A DNA stretch of 64,000 nucleotides from CAYGZM01 sp964354365 (GCA_964354365.1 CAYGZM010000005.1:1-64000); one strand, 5' to 3'; shown: positions 1 through 9,282, counted from the stretch's first letter. The notes: generated from the sequence alone by a model not told the origin. Numbers and translations: made by a program.

Positions 1-1
1 C

Positions 2-157
2 ACGCTTGATGGCTGGGACTTGGCAAAAAAGTACAACAAGGTTTTCACCTATACGAGAGAGTGGTGGGCAGAGTACAAAGGACACTGGCTCTGGATAGTC
101 GTAGGGTATTTGCTCACTTTTGCTCTGGGACCTGTGACGGGAAGGTTGACTAAGTAA
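2..157 (+). CDS. C-terminal end of a membrane protein (partial)
   Basis: An open frame enters from the left edge and ends at TAA (155-157), leaving 51 residues. The tail has a Trp/Tyr-rich amphipathic stretch followed by one hydrophobic segment (LWIVVGYLLTFALGP) and a short basic end (TGRLTK), so the protein probably finishes with a transmembrane helix and a cytoplasmic basic tail. Too little remains to name a family. It is on the opposite strand to most of the following genes. Confidence 0.55.
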   Translation, partial: TLDGWDLAKKYNKVFTYTREWWAEYKGHWLWIVVGYLLTFALGPVTGRLTK

Positions 158-234
158 GTGCCTTTTTAGACGCCTCGGCAGACGGAGGTGTTGGGCTCAG
201 CAGCCTTTGTTTACGGCAATCACTGTTCCCCGGC

Positions 235-405
235 TCAGGAAGCACCGGCAACCATCTTCAACCCGAAATCTCCTTCGCCGTCCAGCCGGTTCACGGCGTT
301 TCGGTTGGACCCCGGCACGACGTGCCCGTAAACGTCAACCGTCGTTTGAATTGAGGCGTGGCCGAGTTGGCGCAGTATCAACCGGATTCCTCCCCCATCT
401 TTGAC
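235..405 (-). pseudogene. Remnant of a tyrosine recombinase (phage-type integrase) C-terminus
   Basis: Read on the minus strand, this frame ends with TGA at 235-237 and encodes RQLGHASIQTTVDVYGHVVP, then SNRNAVNRLD. That is the typical C-terminal block of tyrosine recombinases: the QLGHxSIxTT helix and the active-site Tyr in the VYGHVVPG motif. Upstream of it the frame loses recognisable similarity, and the catalytic Arg-His box is absent, so this is a decayed fragment. It sits in the otherwise gene-free stretch 158-514, where nothing else was recognised. No attachment site or tRNA was found beside it. Confidence 0.6.
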
Positions 406-514
406 GGCATGGCCGCCGCCAATGGCAGATTACATCTGTCTCTGGAAAGCGGCTGGCTATTATGTATGGCGGGACAGTAGCCGTGGATGGTTATCTGTTG
501 ATCGCGGGAAGACG

Positions 515-1816
515 TCAAACACTCAGGATATCGAGAGTTTCGAAGTGTCCGGCGCGACCCAGCGAGACGGATCCGTCGAGCACGACCCGGCTCTCGAACC
601 CGAGCCATCGGTCCAATACGGTTGCATAGACCCTCCGAAAGTCGATTTTGAACTTCGCAGCGCCGTTGTCCAGGTCGGTGAGGCTGGGATGCGATCCGAC
701 AAGACCGGGCTTTAGCTTGCCGCCTGCCAGAAATACAGGAGCGGCGGCGCCGTGGTCCGTACCACGACGGCCATTTTCTTTGACGGTTCGGCCAAATTCC
801 GAGAACGTCATCAGCAGAACCCGATCCAGCACCTTGTCACGGTTTAGATCGTGGACAAAGGCAGCAACTGATTCGGACAACTGGTGCAGTAACGCGCAAT
901 GGTTGCCCAGTTGATTGGCATGGTTGTCAAACCCACCGATTCCACCGCCGCCGAGCTCGATGAAGAATATCCGGATGCCGATGTCGGCCCGAATTAGATG
1001 GGCAACGGCGCGCAGATCTCCGGCAAGCGCGAATGGCGGGTACTCGGCTGTATTGGCCATTGTCCGTGCCGCCGCTTCAATCCTTAGGCTGTTGGCATAA
1101 GCGTCCGTCGCACACTGGCGGAGGAAGTCCAGCAGCGGGTTGTCACGATTGGCGCGGGGCAGCTCTGCGATGCGTTTGCTCCGCGATGGGTCGTCTGGTT
1201 GGCCGGGCATTCGGGCAGTCACGAGGTCGCCGGGCAGGCGGATTGACGGGACGATTACATCCTTTGCGTTCAGGCCAAAAGGTTGGGCAATCGGCCCGAC
1301 GAATACAGCGGGCGCATTTGTCCTATTCGGGTCCGGGATGCCGTCGATAACCCGACCCAGCCAGCCGGTCTGGCGATTGGGTTGATCCGGGTCGGCGGTG
1401 TGCCATAAGCGCATTGCGCCCTCGTGAGACCGATCTTGATTCGGGCAGCCCACACCCTGAACGATACTGAGGTATCCAGCGTTGTACAGCTGCATGAATG
1501 CTCCCATCCGTGGATGGAAGCCTATCAGCGAATCGATCTTGTGCAGCTCTTCGGTCGGCAGACGCAACGTGGGGCGGTTTCGAGCGTATTCATCGTCGGC
1601 GTACGGAACGAGCGTATTGAGACCGTCGTTGCCGCCGGAGAGTTGAACGACCACGAGAACGGTGTTGCGGTCATCACGGCGGGGTGCGGCCATTCCCTCG
1701 AATTCGCTCGGGACAGGCACTGAGCGAACCAGGAAACCTGGTGCGGCGGGCGCGAACGACAACAGCGTTGAAGCCCCCAAGGCGCCCTTCAGAAAATCAC
1801 GGCGGGTACAGGACAT
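515..1816 (-). CDS. DUF1501 family Tat-exported protein
   Basis: A 433-residue protein that opens with a twin-arginine signal (RRDFLKGALG, about residues 5-14) and an Ala-rich hydrophobic core. The body has the DUF1501 hallmarks: VVVQLSGGNDGLNTLVP near the start, and FSEFGRT (about 338-344) followed by GTDHG (about 353-357), the sulfatase-like metal-site end of the fold. DUF1501 proteins are abundant in Planctomycetota and their reaction is not established. The ATG follows GGAAAA. Its stop is the last of a run: the DUF1800 gene lies 17 nt upstream, the standard pairing, so the two are probably co-transcribed and act together in the envelope. Confidence 0.9.
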   Translation of the reverse strand: MSCTRRDFLKGALGASTLLSFAPAAPGFLVRSVPVPSEFEGMAAPRRDDRNTVLVVVQLSGGNDGLNTLVPYADDEYARNRPTLRLPTEELHKIDSLIGFHPRMGAFMQLYNAGYLSIVQGVGCPNQDRSHEGAMRLWHTADPDQPNRQTGWLGRVIDGIPDPNRTNAPAVFVGPIAQPFGLNAKDVIVPSIRLPGDLVTARMPGQPDDPSRSKRIAELPRANRDNPLLDFLRQCATDAYANSLRIEAAARTMANTAEYPPFALAGDLRAVAHLIRADIGIRIFFIELGGGGIGGFDNHANQLGNHCALLHQLSESVAAFVHDLNRDKVLDRVLLMTFSEFGRTVKENGRRGTDHGAAAPVFLAGGKLKPGLVGSHPSLTDLDNGAAKFKIDFRRVYATVLDRWLGFESRVVLDGSVSLGRAGHFETLDILSV

Positions 1817-1833
1817 AGCTTTTTTCCAATAAT

Positions 1834-3264
1834 CTAAGCCAGGTTAAACTCAGGAAGCGTGGCAACGGTATGAGTAAAACGACGCAGCCCGCCTTCGAGG
1901 CCGCTACTACCGCCGTCGGCAGCGGGCGCTTGCGCCGTTTTCAGCACAGCGTCATAAACGTCGGTATCCAGGTCGCCCTGCAGGAACAGGTCGAGCAGGA
2001 ACCGCGCGGCGGATTCCGGTATCGAGGCGCCATGCTTCCGGGCGATCAGCAATGGATTGAGTTTGTCGCCATAAGGCTCCGAGCCCCGCAACAATGCCAG
2101 GGCCAGATTGTGTCGTCCGGCCAGTGTAGCGCTATTGATCCAGTGCCGTCCGCCGGTCCAGCCGTTCACCGTGGGTGGATGATAAAGATTTTGGCCGAGA
2201 TCGGCGAGGTCTTGTGCAAGCTGTGTTGTGGAGACCATCCCTTCCAGGCCTCTGACGATTCCCAAAGCGAACTCGACCGGGCACTTAATACGCCGGCGAT
2301 ACGCCGCCCCTGAGAAAAACAAATTGGAACGCAGCACTGTCTCAACAAGCTTCAGTATGTCATAGTCTTTTGCAAAGGATTGAGCCAGCGGAGCGATCAA
2401 TTCTGCTTGTGGCTCCTCGGTTTCACTTATAAGAAACCGGTACAGCTTACGGACCAGCGTTTGCGCAGTGGCGGGCTGCTCGAGCACTATCCGCACGACG
2501 TCGTCGCATGTGAAGCTGCCCTTTTGACCGAGGATGTTCTTGACGCCAGTATCGTGTTCGCGATCGATGTAGCGAAGCCGGCCCCTGAGCACGAACCAGC
2601 CCGTACAGGCCCTGGCAGCTTCGCTGACGTCTTTCTGTGTGTAATTGCCGGGGCCGAGGCTGAAGGCATCCATAAGCGGCCGGGCGTAATTCTCATTTGG
2701 AAGCGCTTTGCGGTTGGCATCGGCCCCGAGCCATAAGAGCATTGCGGGATCGCGCGAGATTTCCTGCAAGAGGGTCCGGAAGGAGCCAAGCGCCTGGCTT
2801 CGCAAAAGCCGGACGTGCCGCTGCATCAAGCGGGCGTCATTGACATTCGCAGCGCTCGTGGCGAAATGGCTGTGCCAGAAGAGCGTCATTTTCTCCAGCA
2901 GCGGATGCGGGGTCTGAATCATCCGCCGCAGCCACCATGCACGCAGCTCATTCACGGAGCCGGCGGCTGAGGTTTCATACTCGTCATACTCACGGTTGAA
3001 CGCCGCGGGGTCAGTCTGGGGTCCAAGCAGCTTGTCGATGGTCCGCTGCGGTCCGTCAGAAAGGGCTTGTTGCAGCTCGTCCCAGGCAGCGCCGAAAGCC
3101 GCGCGTCGGTACAGGCGCCCTGCCTGGGCAAGATTCCAGGGCTGTTGAGTGCTCGGTTCGTATGCAGCCCAGGCCCAGCCGGGATCGCCCGGTCTGTCGG
3201 CAACCGCCAAACCAAGCTGCCCCGACTGATATTCTGCTGCGGGCCCGTTCTTACGCACAGCCAT
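1834..3264 (-). CDS. DUF1800 family protein
   Basis: A 476-residue protein. I chose the ATG at 3264 because GGGAG lies just upstream and the longer frame would add 54 residues of poor quality overlapping the preceding gene. DUF1800 features visible are the N-terminal AGRLYRRAAFGAAWDEL helix, the W-RMIQTPHPLLEKMTLFWHSHF block, and NENYARPLMDAFSLG followed by YTQKDVSEAARACTGW. No clear signal peptide is seen with this start. DUF1800 genes usually precede a DUF1501 gene, as here. The molecular function is unknown; cell-envelope or secreted polymer roles have been suggested for the pair. Confidence 0.88.
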   Translation of the reverse strand: MAVRKNGPAAEYQSGQLGLAVADRPGDPGWAWAAYEPSTQQPWNLAQAGRLYRRAAFGAAWDELQQALSDGPQRTIDKLLGPQTDPAAFNREYDEYETSAAGSVNELRAWWLRRMIQTPHPLLEKMTLFWHSHFATSAANVNDARLMQRHVRLLRSQALGSFRTLLQEISRDPAMLLWLGADANRKALPNENYARPLMDAFSLGPGNYTQKDVSEAARACTGWFVLRGRLRYIDREHDTGVKNILGQKGSFTCDDVVRIVLEQPATAQTLVRKLYRFLISETEEPQAELIAPLAQSFAKDYDILKLVETVLRSNLFFSGAAYRRRIKCPVEFALGIVRGLEGMVSTTQLAQDLADLGQNLYHPPTVNGWTGGRHWINSATLAGRHNLALALLRGSEPYGDKLNPLLIARKHGASIPESAARFLLDLFLQGDLDTDVYDAVLKTAQAPAADGGSSGLEGGLRRFTHTVATLPEFNLA

Positions 3265-3329
3265 CAAAAGCTCCCATTCGGCACAGTCGCGCCATTCGCG
3301 CCTAACGGCACGTTGGCGCACAACGCCGG

Positions 3330-5138
3330 CTACTGTATGTTCAGCTTTGCTTCCAGTCGCGCCAGTGTAAGCTCCCCCTCCTTGCCGATGCTTAACTTGA
3401 CGTATTCTACACACTTTGCCAGACATAAGAACATATCAATCCCGGCTTCAGATTCCTCCGGCGTCCTGCCCTTCTTGACCATGTCCCCATGCACCAGTAC
3501 CTGGCGGTTGGCCTTCAGGATCGACGCCAACTGCCCTGCGTCGATTTCCACCAAGCTATGGGTTTCGGCCAACGGCTTGGCCGGGCGCTCTATCTCTCGG
3601 CCCAGAGCGTCTATAAGGTCTCGCGCCAGACCGTCGGTCGAGCTAAAGATCAGATAGTCGCCCGGCATGGCTATGGCGGGGCGGAAATTGAACCGCAGGT
3701 CCAGACTCGTTTTGTCCTCTATTTCTGCACTGGAGAAATAGGCCACGGTAAACTTCGTTTCTCCCTGGATTAGACGGTCGATGATCAATCCGGGCATGGC
3801 TTGTTGGCCGCGGGTGAAATTTATCAGGCCCACAGCCTTTTGCCATGCCTCCTCCACCACTATATCAAACTGCTCCGGGTTCCGGAGCCGCAGGACCGCG
3901 GCAAAAGCCGGCAATTTCACCTGCGGCGCGCCAATCGCCGGGTCGTATTCCTGCTCGGCCACTACCAACCGAATCTCAGGCTTCGTCTGCGCCAAGACTT
4001 CATTAGTCAGGTCTCGCCCGCTGAAGAAGATGCCCATCATGTTCTCGAAGAAGATCAGCCCGGACGTGCGCTCCGGAAAGAGCTCGTCCTTGGCTGCGTA
4101 GAACTGATGGAGGTCACGATAGACACTCAATGCAGCGATGCGGCGAGGCACAGACAAGTTCGGCAAAACACCCTCATCGTTTTTTTGGGGCAAGGCAAAG
4201 GCCGCGGGACTTGCCGGGCCTGCCGCTTTGCCGTCCACCAGTGCTCGCAAGACCAACGTCTTATCTTCAATGTTCAATCCTAATGCCAGCCGGCTCGAAT
4301 CACGCAGCGCTTCAACAATTCCCGTGAAGGCCAGCGCCGCCAGCGGATTGCCGCGCTGCTTTTCAAGGAGCTGGGCAACATTCGGAAGCTGCAACAGGGG
4401 CATGAGGTTCACAAAGGCTGCGGCAACGGCGTCAGGCCCGACTGCCTGCTTTGCGGCCCGGTAGGCGACATTCGATGTCAGGGTCTCGCTCTCGTCCTTG
4501 TCGCGAAGCTCCAGTACGGTTCTGAGGCCTTCCGGACGATTAGCGATAACGAGCCTGCTGCCGATGATCGCGTGTGCTTCTTTTCCGTCGAACGTCCACG
4601 CCGTGACATCCTTGTACTGTGTCGATGCCACGCGGTCCGCCTGGCCATTTTTCTCGGCTTCGGAACGGGCAATACCGAGGAACACCTCGTGAAGACGATT
4701 GAGCATAGTCTCGTCCTCGGCGTCGATGATCAGCAACACCGTGTCCTGTGGACACACGGCAAGAGTGATGCCGCCGCCGGTCAGCTTTGCCAGGCCCGTC
4801 CGCCAGTCCGTGTCCAGCGTAGTCTCCAGAAACTTAATCAGATTGAGAAGCTCGCTGAACTTGGGCTTGGCTACCTGGCTGCGGTATATAGGCGAGGCAG
4901 TGATCGCCGCGGTGGCCTCCTTGCCAGCAAGCAGTTCGAGCAATGCCTTCGGCTGGGACAGCTCCAGGCAGATCAGCGCGCCCTGCGGGATCCACCGAGC
5001 TGCCGGCCCCAAGGGCCCCTGGCGGGGAGGCAGACCTTGCGCCCCCGTCGTTGTTTGCAGCGCAAATACAGCCAACAACAGGACTAATCCAAATTTTTCG
5101 GGTGTAACGCTTCTACCGGGTTTGCTATTGCAGAACAT
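3330..5138 (-). CDS. Secreted 602-residue protein of unknown function
   Basis: The ATG at 5138 follows AGGAGA with good spacing. Residues 1-33 form a signal peptide (KFGLVLLLAVFALQTTTGA). The rest is soluble, alternating hydrophobic segments that evoke the DUF3352-like secreted proteins (PxxALICLELSQP opening, internal GLxLGLNIEDKTLVLRALVDG), but I cannot confirm that family. Just after the signal, residues LPPRQGPLGPAAR are encoded by a GC-rich 26-nt stretch (5006-5031) that also occurs inside the histidine kinase gene, suggesting an inserted repeat. It is 66 nt upstream of the DUF1800 gene and probably shares its transcript. Confidence 0.6.
   Translation of the reverse strand: MFCNSKPGRSVTPEKFGLVLLLAVFALQTTTGAQGLPPRQGPLGPAARWIPQGALICLELSQPKALLELLAGKEATAAITASPIYRSQVAKPKFSELLNLIKFLETTLDTDWRTGLAKLTGGGITLAVCPQDTVLLIIDAEDETMLNRLHEVFLGIARSEAEKNGQADRVASTQYKDVTAWTFDGKEAHAIIGSRLVIANRPEGLRTVLELRDKDESETLTSNVAYRAAKQAVGPDAVAAAFVNLMPLLQLPNVAQLLEKQRGNPLAALAFTGIVEALRDSSRLALGLNIEDKTLVLRALVDGKAAGPASPAAFALPQKNDEGVLPNLSVPRRIAALSVYRDLHQFYAAKDELFPERTSGLIFFENMMGIFFSGRDLTNEVLAQTKPEIRLVVAEQEYDPAIGAPQVKLPAFAAVLRLRNPEQFDIVVEEAWQKAVGLINFTRGQQAMPGLIIDRLIQGETKFTVAYFSSAEIEDKTSLDLRFNFRPAIAMPGDYLIFSSTDGLARDLIDALGREIERPAKPLAETHSLVEIDAGQLASILKANRQVLVHGDMVKKGRTPEESEAGIDMFLCLAKCVEYVKLSIGKEGELTLARLEAKLNIQ
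5006..5031. repeat. GC-rich repeat inside a coding sequence
   Basis: This 26-nt stretch matches 17335-17360 at 23 of 26 positions, including a 15-nt identical core CCCTGGCGGGGAGGC. Both copies lie within minus-strand genes but are read in different frames, so the similarity is at the DNA and not at the protein level. Confidence 0.6.
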
Positions 5139-5358
5139 TTGCTTCTCCTGATTGACAAAACGTCAGAAGTCGAGACACGATAAACCAGCCGCGCTTCGGC
5201 GGCAAACCCGCCTCGGCGGGTCGTATGAAACGCCGACCATTAGCTGTCTTCTCATGCTCTTATACGCTTAAGCGGCGCCGGAGGTTACAGTCCGCGCACC
5301 AATTGGCTGCCAGCGGCGAGGTCGAAGCCGAAGCGCCGGAGGCGCAATAACCGGCGCA

Positions 5359-5381
5359 CACGGGCGGGACGCCCGTGCCAC
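5359..5381. repeat. Palindromic repeat (CACGGGC/GCCCGTG type)
   Basis: A hairpin CACGGGC-GGGAC-GCCCGTG followed by CCAC. It is a short relative of the GTGGCACGGGC elements at 18580, 61047 and 63699. It lies in the 5139-5399 intergenic stretch, which also has a GC-rich inverted repeat near 5190-5220 and no gene. Confidence 0.6.
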
Positions 5382-5399
5382 ATTGATTGCTGCGGCATG

Positions 5400-6317
5400 T
5401 CACAAATCGCGCCAGTAGAAGCACAACATCGCCAGGATAACGGCTGCGAGCGTGGGTAGGCCGTATCCCAAAACCACGCGGAGCATCGAGAAATCCTCGA
5501 ATTCTTCGGACTCGAAGAAATCCGGTTTGCTGGTCTCGGGTTTGGGCGGGCTACCGGAAAAGACATTGAAAAAGTGGTCCACCTGTCGAGCAAAGGCCTG
5601 CATGTCCTGCATATTGGCATCGGGCTTTGCATCGGCATCGTTCTGCCGCCAGGGTCGGCGAAGCTGGGTAGTAACCGCCCGGCTCAAGCTGACGGGCGAG
5701 AACTCCTCGAGTGAAAAGAGGCTCAAGATCAGGCTAATCGGATACCACACGAAGATGAGCACGACAACGGCCAAGAGCGGCTTTCGCAGCAGCGTTCCCG
5801 CAAGAAACCCGAGCGATACAAGGAAAGTTTGTACGAGTCCCACCAGACCCAGGGCGCTGACGATTCCATAGACAGTGACTGCATCCTCAGGCGCCGGGCG
5901 TTTCGCAAGGGCCACTACCGCAATCGCCGGGACTATCACGACGAGATATACGCTCCAAACCAGCAGGACCCTTGCCGACCAAGCGGCCAGCAAGTATTCG
6001 CAGCGGCCCACCGGGCGACTGAGGATCCCATCGGCCAGCGCCTCGGCTTGCGAGCCTGAAACAGGGCTGACACCGAGCACAACGACTACAAAGAACCAGG
6101 GAAAAACCAGGTATGGAAACAAAAGGGACGCAATGAGCGGCGCATCCTGGAATTTAGCCCAGTTTGAGATGGTCAGGATGAAGGTCAGCAAGGCCGTGCC
6201 CGCCAGCCAGAGCCGAACCAGACGACTCGCCCACAACGTGCCCAGATCATGCCTGAGAATCGCCAGGTAAGGCATCATCCGCGTGCCGAGCTTCGAGATT
6301 TTAGCGGCCGAATCCAT
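5400..6317 (-). CDS. ABC-2 type transporter permease
   Basis: A 305-residue membrane protein with about six hydrophobic segments, including LWLAGTALLTFILTI, LVFPWFFVVVVLGV, VWSVYLVVIVPAIAVVAL, VGLVQTFLVSLGFLAGTLL, LLAVVVLIFVWYPISLIL and a C-terminal VVLGYGLPTLAAVILAML. The segment GSQAEALADGILSRPVGRCEYLLA is typical of ABC-2 permeases in exporter pairs. I chose ATG 6317 because GGAGG sits nine nt upstream; that start overlaps the ATPase stop by 17 nt, so translation is coupled. A hydrophilic, acidic insert precedes the last helix. With the ATPase it probably forms an exporter of unknown substrate. Confidence 0.82.
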   Translation of the reverse strand: MDSAAKISKLGTRMMPYLAILRHDLGTLWASRLVRLWLAGTALLTFILTISNWAKFQDAPLIASLLFPYLVFPWFFVVVVLGVSPVSGSQAEALADGILSRPVGRCEYLLAAWSARVLLVWSVYLVVIVPAIAVVALAKRPAPEDAVTVYGIVSALGLVGLVQTFLVSLGFLAGTLLRKPLLAVVVLIFVWYPISLILSLFSLEEFSPVSLSRAVTTQLRRPWRQNDADAKPDANMQDMQAFARQVDHFFNVFSGSPPKPETSKPDFFESEEFEDFSMLRVVLGYGLPTLAAVILAMLCFYWRDL

Positions 6318-7326
6318 GGGCTTCATCCTCCTGCAATAATTGGAGATAAGCATTCTCGGTTGCATTCCGGCCGGAATGGATTCCCTGGAGCGCAAGACCA
6401 CTCGCATCGACAAGTTTCAAGACCTCTGCCAGTGCGCCGGGGCGGCTGCGATCTTCGGCAATCTGCACAAGCAGCTCCTGGCCCGCGCCGAGCCGTACGT
6501 CGATACCCTCCAGGTTAGCTATGTCCCGGGCCAAGCGGCGGATCTTATCTTCGTCACCTTCCACCTCCAGGCTGAAATCGTCGCGGCGAAGGCGCTGCTT
6601 CATATCCCGCGTCGAACCGGTGAAGATCATGCGCCCCTCATGCATCACGCCTATATAGTCGCAGATCTGATCGATGTCGCTTAGAATGTGCGTTGCGACG
6701 ACGACCGTTTTGGTCTTTCCCAGCTCGCGGATGAGGTCGAGGGTGAATCGTCGGGCCGAAGGGTCCAGGCCGGCCGTAGGCTCGTCCCAGAGCAGCAGGG
6801 GCGGGTCCGCGATAAGCGAGGCGGCAATTCCAAGCCGAGTGCACATCCCGGTCGAGAAAGTCTCAATCCGCTGATCAGTGGCCCCAAGCAGCCCCACCGA
6901 GCGAAGCAGCGTGGATATCCGCGGCTTGCGAATCGCATGTGGCAGGCGAGAGAGCCTGCCGAGAAGGTCGAGGTATTCGATCGGGCGTAGATTTCCAGGG
7001 AACTTAGGATTCGTGGGCAAGTAACCGATCTGAGAACGGACGGCAACCGCGTTAGGGCCGCACGACCTGCCGAAAACCTCCGCACGCCCGGCTGTAGGGC
7101 GCTGCAATCCCAACAACAGACGCAATGTCGTCGTTTTGCCCGCACCGTTGGGGCCAAGCAGCCCAAATACCGAGCCTCGCGGCACTTCCAGATTCATGTC
7201 GTTGACCGCGATCAGCCGCTGCATGTAGATTTTCGTGAGGTGCTCAGTGCGAATCGCCGGCTCCGTCCCCACTTGCTCAGCTCCGGCTGGCCGCGCGGGC
7301 ATTTGACTTGTTTTCCCTTTGATCAT
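6301..7326 (-). CDS. ABC transporter ATP-binding protein
   Basis: A 341-residue ATPase. Walker A is GPNGAGKTT (about 58-66) and Walker B/D-loop is LLLWDEPTAGLDP (about 175-187), followed by the switch His in VATHILSDID. The signature helix reads FSTGMCTRLGIA, a common variant of LSGGQ in ABC-2 exporters. The C-terminal third (from about residue 235) is an accessory domain typical of these ATPases. ATG 7326 is preferred over GTG 7332. It overlaps the permease downstream, and together they form a two-gene operon. Confidence 0.9.
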   Translation of the reverse strand: MIKGKTSQMPARPAGAEQVGTEPAIRTEHLTKIYMQRLIAVNDMNLEVPRGSVFGLLGPNGAGKTTTLRLLLGLQRPTAGRAEVFGRSCGPNAVAVRSQIGYLPTNPKFPGNLRPIEYLDLLGRLSRLPHAIRKPRISTLLRSVGLLGATDQRIETFSTGMCTRLGIAASLIADPPLLLWDEPTAGLDPSARRFTLDLIRELGKTKTVVVATHILSDIDQICDYIGVMHEGRMIFTGSTRDMKQRLRRDDFSLEVEGDEDKIRRLARDIANLEGIDVRLGAGQELLVQIAEDRSRPGALAEVLKLVDASGLALQGIHSGRNATENAYLQLLQEDEAHGFGR

Positions 7327-7552
7327 AAACACGCTTCTTTCGTTCCAGAGCGCTTACAGGCAGACTCACGTTTGGTCCGGCCATTGTACCGGATTATTCT
7401 ACACAATCAAGCGGTTCTTAGCGAGAGTCTTTTAAGATCGACGATTTTCTGAACTGAAATGCGTACAGGTCCGCATCGCGCATCACAAAGCGCAGGCGAA
7501 TCGGCTTGCCGGCCAAGTATGAAAGGCTTATTCATTATAGTCTGCCCATAAG

Positions 7553-8881
7553 TCACCAGGGCGAGCGCATTGCGCGGGCAAGCATTCGGCCGGCTGCCGC
7601 ATCGCCGATGATCTCTTCCTTTTCGGGGTCCCAGCGAATCTTGCGCCCCAGTATCATCGCTATATTGCCCAAGTGGGCGACGGCAGCCGAACGGTGGCCC
7701 ACTTCGGCCGGCGAAATCGTTTGCCCTCGCGTCCTGACGCAGTCCAGGAAGTCCCGCCGGTGCCCTTCTCGATCATTACCCGCCGGTCCGGCCAAGTGGA
7801 TTTCTCCGGGTCCGATCTTTTCCTTCAGCAGACTCTTTGGATTCGCCTCAAGGCCTGCCCGCGAGACGTGGACCCACCCTTTGTCTCCTAAGAATCGCAC
7901 GCCCTGTACATAGTGATTGTTACTTGCGACGGACATCGTTACGCCGTTTTCATATTTACATTCAAAGTCATAATCGGCGGCGGCATCCCACAGTCCGTCT
8001 TTCGGAAAAACCCCCTTGCCGGAAATCTCCGTCGGCCCGGTTTCGTCGGCGTCCATGCCCCAGTGCGCGATATCAATGTTGTGAGCGCCCCAGTCGGTGA
8101 CCTGCCCGCCGGCATAGTCGAGTATCCACCGGAAATTCCAGTGACAGCGTTTCTCAGTGTAGGGGGCCCACGGGGCCGGCCCAAGCCACATCTCGTAATC
8201 GAACCCCTGCGGGACGGGCATAGGGGATTGCGGGGCGATGTGAAAAACGGTCGGCTCAGCCGGGCCCGGCTTGAAGCCTTCCCCAATGCCAACCTCGACC
8301 TTTTCAAGTCTGCCGATGCGCTGATTGCGAACCAGCTCGCAGGCAAACCGGAATTGCTCGGTCGAGCGCTGCCAGCTGCCCGTCTGCCAGATGCGGTTGT
8401 AACGGCGCACAGCCTCTACAATCGCCCTGCCCTCAGATATGGTCAGGGCCAAAGGTTTTTCGCCGTAGATGTCCTTGCCGGCCCTAAGACCTTCAATAGC
8501 AATGATAGAGTGCCAATGGTCTGGGACAGAAATGCAGAGGGTGTCGATGTCGGCGCGCGCGGCCGGCTCGCGGAAGTCGTTGTACTGCGCACAATCGCTG
8601 TTGCCGTAATGCTTGTTTATTTCCTCGACGGCGGCCCTTCTTCGCAGCGCATCCACGTCGCACACGGCGACGACACGGCAATCCTGCTCCTGAAGGAATC
8701 CCTTGACGTGGCGCATCCCCATGCTGCCCAGGCCGATAAGAGCCATCGTCAGCCGATTGCTCGGGGCCGGTTGAGCGCCACTGCCGAGCGCCGAGGAGGG
8801 AACGAAGTATGGCGCGGCAATAATCACGCCGGTGTCCCTTAAGAAGGCCCGTCGCGAATTTTCCCGGTAATTCCGATTCAT
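7553..8881 (-). CDS. Gfo/Idh/MocA family oxidoreductase, Tat-exported
   Basis: A 442-residue protein. The ATG at 8881 was chosen because it puts a Tat signal (SRRAFLRDTG) at the N-terminus; the longer frame reads into an intergenic palindromic repeat. Next comes a Rossmann NAD(P)-binding block (MALIGLGSMGMRHVKGF), then the conserved GEKPLALTISEGRAI segment containing the catalytic-region Lys of the family, and a C-terminal alpha/beta domain with TDWGAHNIDIAHWGM. Planctomycetes carry many such exported members. Substrate specificity (sugars, inositols) cannot be read from the sequence. The nearby glycosidase-like genes suggest sugar metabolism. Confidence 0.88.
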   Translation of the reverse strand: MNRNYRENSRRAFLRDTGVIIAAPYFVPSSALGSGAQPAPSNRLTMALIGLGSMGMRHVKGFLQEQDCRVVAVCDVDALRRRAAVEEINKHYGNSDCAQYNDFREPAARADIDTLCISVPDHWHSIIAIEGLRAGKDIYGEKPLALTISEGRAIVEAVRRYNRIWQTGSWQRSTEQFRFACELVRNQRIGRLEKVEVGIGEGFKPGPAEPTVFHIAPQSPMPVPQGFDYEMWLGPAPWAPYTEKRCHWNFRWILDYAGGQVTDWGAHNIDIAHWGMDADETGPTEISGKGVFPKDGLWDAAADYDFECKYENGVTMSVASNNHYVQGVRFLGDKGWVHVSRAGLEANPKSLLKEKIGPGEIHLAGPAGNDREGHRRDFLDCVRTRGQTISPAEVGHRSAAVAHLGNIAMILGRKIRWDPEKEEIIGDAAAGRMLARAMRSPW

Positions 8882-8946
8882 AGATAGCTCACGGTCTTGC
8901 AGGCGAGCGAGCCAAGTACTATTCTGTAGCACTTCATTTGCCGGGT

Positions 8947-9044
8947 TGTCATTGCGAGAGCCGCCGAAGGCGGCTCGTGGCAATCTGATGCTTTCGCGAG
9001 ATTGAGATTGCTTCGTCGTCCCCAGGGGACTCCTCGCAATGACA
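8947..9044. repeat. TGTCATTGCGAG palindromic element
   Basis: A 98-nt element bounded by TGTCATTGCGAG and its exact complement CTCGCAATGACA, with an internal AGCCGCC/GGCGGCT stem and a CCCC/GGGG stem. A second copy with the same ends is at 46272-46357. It lies immediately upstream of the Gfo/Idh/MocA gene. Confidence 0.8.
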
Positions 9045-9070
9045 CTCTGCATTTTGCCTGATACTGACCA

Positions 9071-9196
9071 CTACTTTGATTGCCCAGCTTTTCTGGCTTC
9101 GATTAGCATTTTGATCCATTTGCCGATGTATTGCCCGTGGTCGCGGTAGGTCCTGCCGCTCACGAGGTCCCCGACAATCACGAGCACTTTGTCCAT
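9071..9196 (-). pseudogene. Possible C-terminal fragment of a DJ-1/PfpI family protein
   Basis: A 41-residue frame beginning MDKVLVIVGDLVSGRTYRDH and ending in a basic tail. The DLVSGRTYRDHG block resembles the NLISGRTWHDN C-terminal motif of DJ-1/PfpI glutamine-amidotransferase-like proteins, and the following amphipathic helix fits the family's last helix. The catalytic Cys domain is missing, so this would be a remnant. The frame stays open upstream without recognisable content. The match is from memory and short. Confidence 0.35.
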
Positions 9197-9282
9197 GCTT
9201 ATGGAGCACAACAGTCCTTGCGTCTGGAGAAAAACATGGTATGTATAATATGCGCATAGCCGACCGATTACAAGGGGACAAA

